DNA from: Candidatus Jacksonbacteria bacterium
GTDB lineage: Bacteria > Patescibacteriota > Patescibacteriia > UBA9629 > GWA2-43-13
DNA: 12,055 bases
NCBI GenBank assembly: GCA_018698735.1
Contig: JABIPD010000072.1
Coordinates: 1 to 12,055, forward strand
Direction of reading: 5' to 3'
This document shows, piece after piece, positions 7,130-12,055 of the stretch (position 1 is the stretch's first letter; every line of letters starts with the position of its first letter). The position numbers were made by a program, and so were the translations under genes. The notes under the pieces are model-generated. The model made no database searches. It saw nothing but the letters and a program-made list of their open reading frames with translations, and was not told the origin of the DNA.

Positions 7130-9019
7130 ATGACAGCACAGACACCACAAAAACAATCACGGCCACGATCTCGGCCAGCAAGCAGATCATCTCAATCAAG
7201 AAATACTCGAGGCCGAAGAGAAGCCGGAGGAGGAAGAAACGGTCGAGGAGGTTCTATATCGGCTTCCACACGTAGACCAATAAGAAAATCTTCTGGTCCC
7301 CAAAAGCCAAGACCAAGGCCAAGAACAACCACGATTGCAAAATCACAACTCAGAATTATTCCACTTGGAGGTTTAGAAGAAGTTGGAAAAAACATGACCG
7401 CATTTGAATTCGGCAACGATATTATAATCGTGGACCTTGGGCTTATGTTCCCTTCGGAAGATATGCCAGGTATCGACTATGTTGTTCCAGACTACCACTA
7501 CCTCCAAAAAAATAAGCACCGAGTAAAAGCGCTTATTATTACTCATGGTCACCTCGATCATATCGGTGCAATCCCCTATCTTATTAATAGAGTTGGGAAT
7601 CCACCTATTTATGCAACGCCATTAACGGCAGGAATTATTAGACAAAAACTCGAAGAATTTAAGCTTCAAAAATCTGTCATGCTTAATGAATTTAAGCCAG
7701 ATGACACGTTTTCATTTGGGGCGTTTAATCTTTCCTTTTTCCGCGTTAATCACAACATTCCAGATGGAGTTGGTATTGCACTCAAAACACCAATAGGAAC
7801 CGTGGTTCACACCGGTGACTTTAAAATAGACTTCACCCCACGAGACGAACAGCCAGCAGAGCTTCACAAAATTGCCAAACTTGGCGGCGAGGGTGTGCTG
7901 TTGCTTATGTCAGACAGCACCAACGCAGAACAACCAGGTTCAACAACATCCGAAAGAGAAATTGGTATAAACCTAGAAAAACTTATAGCAAAAGCAGACG
8001 GCCGAGTAATTGTTTCAACTTTTGCAACGTTAGTAAGTCGTATTCAACAGGTATTCGACGCTGCCGAAAAAACAGGCAGAAAAGTCGCTGTATCTGGGTA
8101 TTCGATGGATAAAGCTTTAGAGATTGCCTATAACCTCGGAGCTATAAAATTTGATAAAAATATATATATCCGGCTTAAAGATATTGGCAAACTTAAAGAC
8201 GAGGAAGTTATAATTATCTCCACCGGAAGCCAAGGCCAAGAAAACGCAGCACTTGGAAGAATGGCAAAAGGAGATCACCGACAAGTTCGGCTTAAAAAAG
8301 GAGACACCATTATTCTTTCCTCCTCCCCTATTCCAGGTAACGAAAGAGCTATTCAAAATTTAATGAACGCACTCTTTAGCCTTGGAACAAAAGTGATATA
8401 TAATAAAATGTTCGATATTCACGCCTCTGGACACGGGTATCAGAACGACCTTCGGCTTATGCTTGCGCTTGCGAAGCCAAAATTCTTTATGCCTATTCAT
8501 GGAGAAAGACACATGCTCGAAGCCCATGCCAGGCTTGCAGAAGATATGGGAATTGCTCGAGATAATATCTTTATCTTATCAAACGGCAACATTCTAGAGC
8601 TCGCAAAAAAAGGCGGCGGTCCGGTTGTAGCTGGAGCAATATCAAAAACAAAACTCCCAAATAGCCCCGTAATGGTAGATGGGCTTGGTATTGGCGATAT
8701 TGGCGAAGTGGTGTTAAGAGATCGGCAGGTAATGGCACAAGATGGTATGTTTGTTACAATTATAACAATAGACAGCAATACACAAAAAGTTATTGGAGAC
8801 CCAGAAATTATCTCCCGTGGGTTTATGTACATGAAAGGAAACGATCAGCTTATTAAAGACACGGTTACAAAAATTAAAGATATTTGTAATAAACACACTG
8901 CTAACAAATTAGAAAACTGGTCACCACTCAGAGCCGCTCTTCGGGACGATATCGGATCTTACCTCTTCCAAAAAACAGAACGAAGACCAATGGTACTCCC
9001 TGTTATTATCGAAATATAA
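7130..9019 (+). CDS. rnj: Ribonuclease J (metallo-beta-lactamase/beta-CASP)
   Basis: RNase J cleaves RNA internally and degrades it 5'-3', maturing rRNA and turning over mRNA. From the ATG at 7130 the protein has 629 residues. Residues 1-66 form a disordered tail with about 16 arginines plus Gly, Ser and Pro. The catalytic core follows: IIPLGGLEEVGKN (76-88), the zinc motif HGHLDH (139-144), HTGDFKID (227-234, metal-bridging Asp230), SDSTNAEQPG (261-270), the beta-CASP segments VSTFATLVSRIQQV (295-308), SGYSM (322-326) and STGSQGQ (364-370), HASGHG (431-436), and MPIHGE (454-459). The C-terminal RNase J domain continues to the end. A GTG at 7106 would add eight residues, but it overlaps the expected transcription start. 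trpS follows after 35 bases, so both are probably co-transcribed. The Arg-rich tail may bind RNA; that is inference. Confidence 0.96.
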   Translation: MTAQTPQKQSRPRSRPASRSSQSRNTRGRREAGGGRNGRGGSISASTRRPIRKSSGPQKPRPRPRTTTIAKSQLRIIPLGGLEEVGKNMTAFEFGNDIIIVDLGLMFPSEDMPGIDYVVPDYHYLQKNKHRVKALIITHGHLDHIGAIPYLINRVGNPPIYATPLTAGIIRQKLEEFKLQKSVMLNEFKPDDTFSFGAFNLSFFRVNHNIPDGVGIALKTPIGTVVHTGDFKIDFTPRDEQPAELHKIAKLGGEGVLLLMSDSTNAEQPGSTTSEREIGINLEKLIAKADGRVIVSTFATLVSRIQQVFDAAEKTGRKVAVSGYSMDKALEIAYNLGAIKFDKNIYIRLKDIGKLKDEEVIIISTGSQGQENAALGRMAKGDHRQVRLKKGDTIILSSSPIPGNERAIQNLMNALFSLGTKVIYNKMFDIHASGHGYQNDLRLMLALAKPKFFMPIHGERHMLEAHARLAEDMGIARDNIFILSNGNILELAKKGGGPVVAGAISKTKLPNSPVMVDGLGIGDIGEVVLRDRQVMAQDGMFVTIITIDSNTQKVIGDPEIISRGFMYMKGNDQLIKDTVTKIKDICNKHTANKLENWSPLRAALRDDIGSYLFQKTERRPMVLPVIIEI

Positions 9020-9054
9020 TCCAATTCGAATCATCGAGATAATTTCACAACGCT

Positions 9055-10044
9055 ATGTCATCATCCAACCCGCTTCTCTCAGGAATGCAGCCTACTGGGC
9101 CATTGCATATCGGCAACTATTTAGGTGCTCTTAAAAATTGGACTTCATTGCAAGATGAATTCGATTGCTCTTTCTTTATTGCAGATCTTCATGCAATGAC
9201 CATAGAGTACGACCCAAAAGATATGCCAGTCTATGTAAACGAACTGGCTCTTACCTATCTTGCCGCTGGGCTCGACCCTGAAAAATGTAATATCTTTATA
9301 CAGTCACACGTTCCGGAACATTCAGAGCTTGCGTGGATTTTTAACACCATCGTTCCTATTGGCGAGCTCGAGCGTATGACGCAGTATAAAGATAAATCCG
9401 AACAGCATAAACAAAATATCAATGCTGGGTTATTTACCTATCCAGCACTTATGGCAGCAGATATTCTTATGCACAAACCAGTAGGAGTGCCTGTTGGAGA
9501 AGATCAAACACAGCACGTAGAACTAGCGAGAAGTATTGCAAAAAAATTCAACAAAACCTTTGGTAAAACATTCCCAGAGCCAAAAGTAATTCTTACTCCT
9601 ACTCCCCGCGTAATGAGTCTTGTTGATCCTGAGAAAAAAATGTCTAAAAGCAAAGGCGAAAAACATTATATTGGAATGTTTGAAGACCCTAAATCTATCC
9701 GTAAAAAAATAATGAGTGCCGTTACCGACTCTGCCTCTGGTTCTAAAAAAATGCCAGCTGGCGTAGAAAATTTATTTACATTGCTCGAGGCTTGTGGAGC
9801 AGAAAAATCTTTGATTGCAACTTTCATGGAACAGTACAACGAAAAATCTTTGCAGTATAAAGACTTAAAAGAAGCCACTGCAGATACGGTTATTGCTATG
9901 CTAAAACCAATCCAAGAAAAACGAAAACAATTAGAATCAGATCCTGGGTATGTTGCAGATGCATTATTGAAAGGAACCACAGCAGCTCAAGCGGTCGCAA
10001 AAGAGACAATGAAAGAAGTTAAGGAAAAATGCGGACTGCTCTAG
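9055..10044 (+). CDS. trpS: Tryptophanyl-tRNA synthetase
   Basis: A class I aminoacyl-tRNA synthetase that charges tRNA-Trp with tryptophan using ATP. At 329 residues it has the normal bacterial length. The N-terminus SGMQPTGPLHIGNYLGAL (9-26) carries the HIGH-type motif HIGN at 18-21. FIADLHAMT (41-49) and the VPVGEDQTQHVELARSIA segment (145-162) are typical of TrpRS active sites. The second signature KMSKS lies at 195-199 (DPEKKMSKSKGE). The ATG is certain because the conserved N-terminus begins within ten residues. No Shine-Dalgarno sequence is present. It lies 35 bases behind RNase J and probably shares its transcript. No T-box or trp-type leader fits in the short gap, so specific tryptophan control is not apparent. 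Confidence 0.97.
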   Translation: MSSSNPLLSGMQPTGPLHIGNYLGALKNWTSLQDEFDCSFFIADLHAMTIEYDPKDMPVYVNELALTYLAAGLDPEKCNIFIQSHVPEHSELAWIFNTIVPIGELERMTQYKDKSEQHKQNINAGLFTYPALMAADILMHKPVGVPVGEDQTQHVELARSIAKKFNKTFGKTFPEPKVILTPTPRVMSLVDPEKKMSKSKGEKHYIGMFEDPKSIRKKIMSAVTDSASGSKKMPAGVENLFTLLEACGAEKSLIATFMEQYNEKSLQYKDLKEATADTVIAMLKPIQEKRKQLESDPGYVADALLKGTTAAQAVAKETMKEVKEKCGLL

Positions 10045-10082
10045 CACTCATTACTTTAAATAGAATAAAAATTGGTTCAGTC

Positions 10083-10105
10083 CCTTCCCTTCTTTGAGGG
10101 GAAGG
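10083..10105. repeat. G/C-tract hairpin, left flank of the DUF559 gene
   Basis: Arms ccttccc (10083-10089) and gggaagg (10099-10105) form a 7-base-pair stem around a 9-base loop, 38 bases after trpS. No T-run follows. Together with the ggaatggggtttc just before the ATG at 10149 it resembles, in inverted orientation, the sequence ending the DUF559 gene (gaaacctccccttagtcccc). This suggests that the gene sits between imperfect inverted repeats. Confidence 0.5.
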
Positions 10106-10110
10106 TTAGA

Positions 10111-10135
10111 GCCTGTCCTGAGCGTAGCCGAAGGA
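10111..10135. repeat. Dispersed intergenic repeat fragment
   Basis: The sequence gcctgtcctgagcgtagccg followed by aagga is a near match, from memory, to a very common intergenic motif of environmental bacteria (the cctgtcctgag...cgaagga type, often seen as the other strand in ccttcgac...caggacagg). It is compact and GC-rich inside an AT-rich gap, directly before the DUF559 gene. Confidence 0.5.
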
Positions 10136-10148
10136 ATGGGGTTTCTTT

Positions 10149-10517
10149 ATGGTTATCTTTAACAAAAAAGACCAAACAGCAAGACGTCAACAATTAAGAA
10201 CAAATAGTACAAAATCCGAAAAGCTTCTTTGGTCAAAAATCAGATCTAAAAAACTTGGCTACAAATTTAGAAGACAGTACGGAATCGGCAATTATATTGT
10301 CGACTTCTTTTGTCCAAAACTCAAACTTGCTGTAGAAATAGACGGCATTACACACGAAGATCCTGCTCAACACCAAAGAGACGAAAACAAAGACAATTAT
10401 TTAAAAAGCTGTAATATTCATGTTATTCGCTTCTCGAGTAGTGATATTTTTAATAATCTTGACGCAATAATTGAGTCCCTTTATTTAGAATGCACAAAAA
10501 TTGAAACCTCCCCTTAG
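10149..10517 (+). CDS. DUF559 domain protein (PD-(D/E)XK nuclease-like)
   Basis: A 122-residue protein with the complete DUF559 pattern: SEKLLWSKIRSKKLGYKFRR (23-42), the probable active-site region GNYIVDFFCPKLKLAVEIDG (47-66) with D52, E63 and D65, TH (68-69), a basic and acidic helix, and VIRFSSSDI (92-100). DUF559 belongs to the restriction-endonuclease-like fold related to very-short-patch repair (Vsr) nucleases, but its function has not been settled as far as I know. The last residues (KIETSP) and the TAG stop are read from the right flanking repeat, showing that the gene ends inside repeat sequence. No Shine-Dalgarno sequence is present. Hairpins with long G and C tracts bracket the gene on both sides, which suggests movement as a small cassette; no transposase is present. 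Confidence 0.88.
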   Translation: MVIFNKKDQTARRQQLRTNSTKSEKLLWSKIRSKKLGYKFRRQYGIGNYIVDFFCPKLKLAVEIDGITHEDPAQHQRDENKDNYLKSCNIHVIRFSSSDIFNNLDAIIESLYLECTKIETSP

Positions 10518-10518
10518 T

Positions 10519-10540
10519 CCCCTCCTTATAAAAGGAGGGG
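10519..10540. repeat. Perfect G/C-tract hairpin, right flank of the DUF559 gene
   Basis: Arms cccctcctt (10519-10527) and aaggagggg (10532-10540) pair over nine bases around the loop ataa, two bases after the DUF559 stop. No T-run follows on either strand, so this is a repeat hairpin more than a terminator, although it could slow transcription or protect the 3' end of the DUF559 message. Confidence 0.7.
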
Positions 10541-10570
10541 AAATAGCTCAAAAACAAACGATCTCCTTAG

Positions 10571-10609
10571 TAAATAAAAGAGCCCGGTTTGCACTACGCA
10601 ACAAACCGG
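10571..10609 (-). terminator. Predicted Rho-independent terminator of the GC-rich hypothetical gene
   Basis: On the - strand the arms ccggtttg (10609-10602) and caaaccgg (10591-10584) form an 8-base-pair stem with a 10-base loop, followed within a few bases by a T-rich tail, gctcttttattta. It lies about 55 bases beyond the hypothetical gene's stop and is oriented to end its transcript. The stem is good; the tail is interrupted by an A. Confidence 0.55.
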
Positions 10610-10615
10610 ACAACA

Positions 10616-10653
10616 GACAGATGAGCACAACGCGCTGGTTAAATGCATCTGTC
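10616..10653 (-). other. Stem-loop between the hypothetical gene's stop and its terminator
   Basis: Arms gacagatg (10616-10623) and catctgtc (10646-10653) pair perfectly over eight bases around a 22-base loop. It lies only ten bases past the TGA of the - strand hypothetical gene and directly before the terminator stem, so the 3' region of this transcript is structured throughout. Possible roles are 3' end protection, a small RNA, or the end of a mobile unit; none can be chosen from the sequence. Confidence 0.4.
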
Positions 10654-10662
10654 CTCAGCGGA

Positions 10663-11265
10663 TCAGGATGTATTGGGAACTGCCGCGAACCGGCAACGCT
10701 CTGACAATCGAGTATCGGAAGGAACGAGTCCCAGGCAGCCGGTATCAAGCCATGGGCATTGGAGACCTATCGTATTGTCCCAAGTCGAACCCAATGCGAC
10801 GATTGGAACCCCCTCCCTTAGCCTCGGCCATTCCACTCCAAGAGCAACAAGCTCCCAGAGCACTGCCGGACGCAGACCTTGACGACCAAGCAGATTTTCC
10901 ACTTCGACCTTTGTCATCACACGGTCAAAGTGAAAAATCGAGACCGAGATCGTATCGTCTCCTTCCCCAGGAAGAGGCGCGATTTGTCCGAGAACATCAT
11001 CAGCCGTATCCAACCAATCCCGATTCCCAGGCTCGAGAACCTCTGGTAAGTGTTCCTGCCAGAGAGTGCGCACCTCATGAGTGACGAGTGGCGGCAACCC
11101 GAGCAGGAGGCGGAATTCATCTCGAGCAATCGCCGATTGGTCTGCAGACAGTAAATCAACCAACAGAGACGACCCCAGAAGATCCTGAATCTGCTTTCGA
11201 GTGAGGTTTTGATCCTGGATCAGCGTTAGTAGCCGATTCGCTTGACCAAAGGTTGGCTTACTCAT
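10663..11265 (-). CDS. Hypothetical protein of a CPR-type family, GC-rich, function unknown
   Basis: A 200-residue protein beginning MSKPTFGQANRLLTLIQ, with LLVDLLSADQSA (34-45) and DEFRLLLGLPPL (49-60) near the N-terminus, SIFHFDRVMTKVEVENLLG (109-127) in the middle, and PIVALGSTWDN (154-164) followed by RCRFAAVPN at the end. This layout (DLL.AD...FR.LLGLPPL, then FHF.R, then ALGS, ending RF.AV) recalls hypothetical proteins I remember as abundant and multi-copy in Patescibacteria genomes; no function is known to me and no search was run. No signal peptide, membrane segment or catalytic motif is seen. The gene is about 60% GC in sampled stretches, against about 30-50% nearby, ends with TGA, and has a G-rich ribosome binding site, all unlike its neighbours. 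It has its own terminator and lies in an accessory island, so recent transfer or a separately evolving family is likely. Confidence 0.75.
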   Translation of the reverse strand: MSKPTFGQANRLLTLIQDQNLTRKQIQDLLGSSLLVDLLSADQSAIARDEFRLLLGLPPLVTHEVRTLWQEHLPEVLEPGNRDWLDTADDVLGQIAPLPGEGDDTISVSIFHFDRVMTKVEVENLLGRQGLRPAVLWELVALGVEWPRLREGVPIVALGSTWDNTIGLQCPWLDTGCLGLVPSDTRLSERCRFAAVPNTS

Positions 11266-11273
11266 GAGCCAAT

Positions 11274-11284
11274 CCCCCTTTTTT
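11274..11284 (-). promoter_or_regulatory. Shine-Dalgarno-like site of the hypothetical gene
   Basis: On the - strand AAAAAAGGGGG ends eight bases before the ATG at 11265, the right spacing for ribosome binding; GGGGG differs from GGAGG by one base. No other gene in the window has a comparable site, so it supports the start choice and sets this gene apart. Confidence 0.5.
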
Positions 11285-11317
11285 CACTGCTCGATTCTCG
11301 CTCGAGCTGGCGTTCTT

Positions 11318-11333
11318 GCCTCATACATGAGGC
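11318..11333. other. 16-base palindrome upstream of the hypothetical gene
   Basis: gcctcat (11318-11324) and atgaggc (11327-11333) are perfect inverted arms around ac, about 50 bases before the ATG of the - strand hypothetical gene. It could be an operator bound by a dimeric regulator or a hairpin in the 5' leader. A weak promoter candidate lies further upstream (TTGACT at 11429-11424 on the - strand, with no convincing -10). Otherwise the gap between 11334 and 11441 is AT-rich with nothing recognisable. Confidence 0.4.
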
Positions 11334-11441
11334 GAGTATTCTAGAAATTTTTTGTAAAACATCCACAATACTCACCTCAATACACAATAAACCTACCAAA
11401 AAAGTACTAGATATTACTAAAAAAGTCAACCATCTTGCATA

Positions 11442-11476
11442 AAAATAAACGGCTCATTGAATGAGCCGTTTATTTT
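11442..11476 (-). terminator. Strong intrinsic terminator after the phosphomutase gene
   Basis: A perfect 16-base-pair stem (11442-11457 with 11461-11476, core acggctcat/atgagccgt) closes on the 3-base loop tga. On the - strand the stem ends in TTTATTTT and runs into TTATG, giving a U-rich 3' side 17 bases past the phosphomutase stop. The A/T-rich ends would let it work on both strands, insulating the accessory island from the core gene. Confidence 0.88.
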
Positions 11477-11493
11477 AGCTATATTAAGCGTTT

Positions 11494-12055
11494 TTATTCA
11501 TTTTCGCCACCAATAATAGCTAATAACTCTTCTACTTTTTGCTTCTTAAGTTCTTCTGTTTTAGCTTCGACCACTAATCGGATAAGCGGTTCGGTGTTAG
11601 ATTTTCGTAAATTAAACCAATAATCTTCGTATTCTACGGTTAAACCATCCAACTCGTCGTGCTTGCCATCAGCATACTTTTCTTTAATCTCTTCTATTAC
11701 CGCATCCCTATCTTCTACTCGACGGTTAATCTCTACTTGATACGCATAGGTATCAAACTTCTTTGCCATTGCTGAAAGCTTTTCGCCTGATTCACTTAAC
11801 ACTTCCATTAGAATCAAAAATGCTAATAACCCTGAATCTGCAAAATAATTATCTTTAAAATAATAATGAGCAGAAACCTCGCCGCCAAAAATGGCTTTAT
11901 TGTTTTTCATTGCATCTTTAATATATGCTGTTCCGGTTCGAGAACGAACAGCCTTTCCGCCAGATGCATCCACAACCTCCGGCACAGTATGCGAACACGT
12001 TAAATTATATACTATAGACGCACCAGGATTCTTTACCAACAATGCCTTTGCTACC
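11494..12055 (-). CDS. Phosphomannomutase/phosphoglucomutase, C-terminal part (5' partial)
   Basis: An alpha-D-phosphohexomutase interconverting hexose 1- and 6-phosphates for nucleotide-sugar and envelope polysaccharide synthesis. About 187 C-terminal residues are visible and the frame runs off the window edge, so the TTG at 12042 is internal. The sugar-binding loop of domain 3 is FGGEVSAHYYF (usual form GGExSGH, here Ala for Gly), followed by DNYFADSGLLAFLILME. Domain 4 ends with the phosphate-binding loop RKSNTEPLIRLVVEA, matching the family's R-x-SNTEP signature. The catalytic phosphoserine and metal site lie outside the window. The PMM/PGM type fits better than phosphoglucosamine mutase, but the substrate cannot be fixed from this part. 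TAA stop, followed by a strong terminator. Confidence 0.93.
   Translation of the reverse strand, partial: VAKALLVKNPGASIVYNLTCSHTVPEVVDASGGKAVRSRTGTAYIKDAMKNNKAIFGGEVSAHYYFKDNYFADSGLLAFLILMEVLSESGEKLSAMAKKFDTYAYQVEINRRVEDRDAVIEEIKEKYADGKHDELDGLTVEYEDYWFNLRKSNTEPLIRLVVEAKTEELKKQKVEELLAIIGGENE

Noticed and set aside
8497..8896. Long - strand frames inside the RNase J gene
   Set aside because: Antisense to strongly conserved RNase J sequence; low-complexity content typical of shadow frames.
10083..10540. CRISPR array or toxin-antitoxin pair in the repeat-rich region
   Set aside because: There are no regularly spaced direct repeats, and the DUF559 gene has no small partner gene beside it.
10631..10652. 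Integron attC-like site, because gttaaat fits the GTTRRRY core
   Set aside because: Only one core-like heptamer is present, with no paired partner site at the right spacing, no second site and no integrase.
10643..11084. Overlapping + strand open frames opposite the hypothetical gene (10643-10882 and 10668-11084)
   Set aside because: They are antisense shadows in GC-rich DNA. The - strand frame has the family-like motifs, a ribosome binding site and a terminator.
1..12055. Recoded TGA (as in Gracilibacteria or Absconditabacteria)
   Set aside because: All housekeeping genes read through at full length without in-frame TGA, and Trp is encoded by TGG, so the standard bacterial code fits.

Overview
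The window looks like a chromosomal piece of a Patescibacteria (Candidate Phyla Radiation) bacterium. This rests on protein style and gene order, not on a marker-gene tree. The clues are AT-rich housekeeping genes, a membrane-anchored family 5 substrate-binding protein directly after secG with no transporter genes, an Arg-rich RNase J, almost no Shine-Dalgarno sequences, and a hypothetical protein resembling a family I recall from many CPR genomes. Every reading frame is intact under the standard bacterial code.

Layout. Positions 1-1823 hold most of uvrC on the + strand, cut at its 5' end by the window edge; the first visible codons already encode the conserved start of the GIY-YIG domain. 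A perfect 28-base palindrome and a possible 41-codon lysine-rich gene follow. On the - strand a UvrD/PcrA-type helicase (4683 to 2572) is followed by a nucleobase/nucleoside deaminase (2461 to 2003), with a dispersed-repeat remnant between them. A divergent promoter region at 4684-4797 separates the helicase from a + strand block: secG, an anchored extracytoplasmic peptide-binding-type protein, RNase J and trpS. The binding protein appears to be longer at its N-terminus than its first ordinary start codon allows.

From 10045 to about 11490 the character changes. A small DUF559 (PD-(D/E)XK-like) gene is bracketed by imperfect inverted G/C-tract hairpins and a dispersed repeat. Next comes a gene-free stretch with two stem-loops. 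Then a - strand hypothetical gene of about 60% GC appears; it has the only clear Shine-Dalgarno-like sequence and the only TGA stop among the genes seen. This accessory island is the most likely home of something undescribed. The window ends with a strong terminator and the C-terminal part of a phosphomannomutase/phosphoglucomutase on the - strand.

Functionally the core genes cover nucleotide excision repair (UvrC, UvrD-like helicase), base salvage or deamination, protein export (SecG), solute or peptide capture, RNA maturation and decay (RNase J), tryptophan tRNA charging and sugar-phosphate metabolism. Apart from the two repair genes they do not form one pathway.
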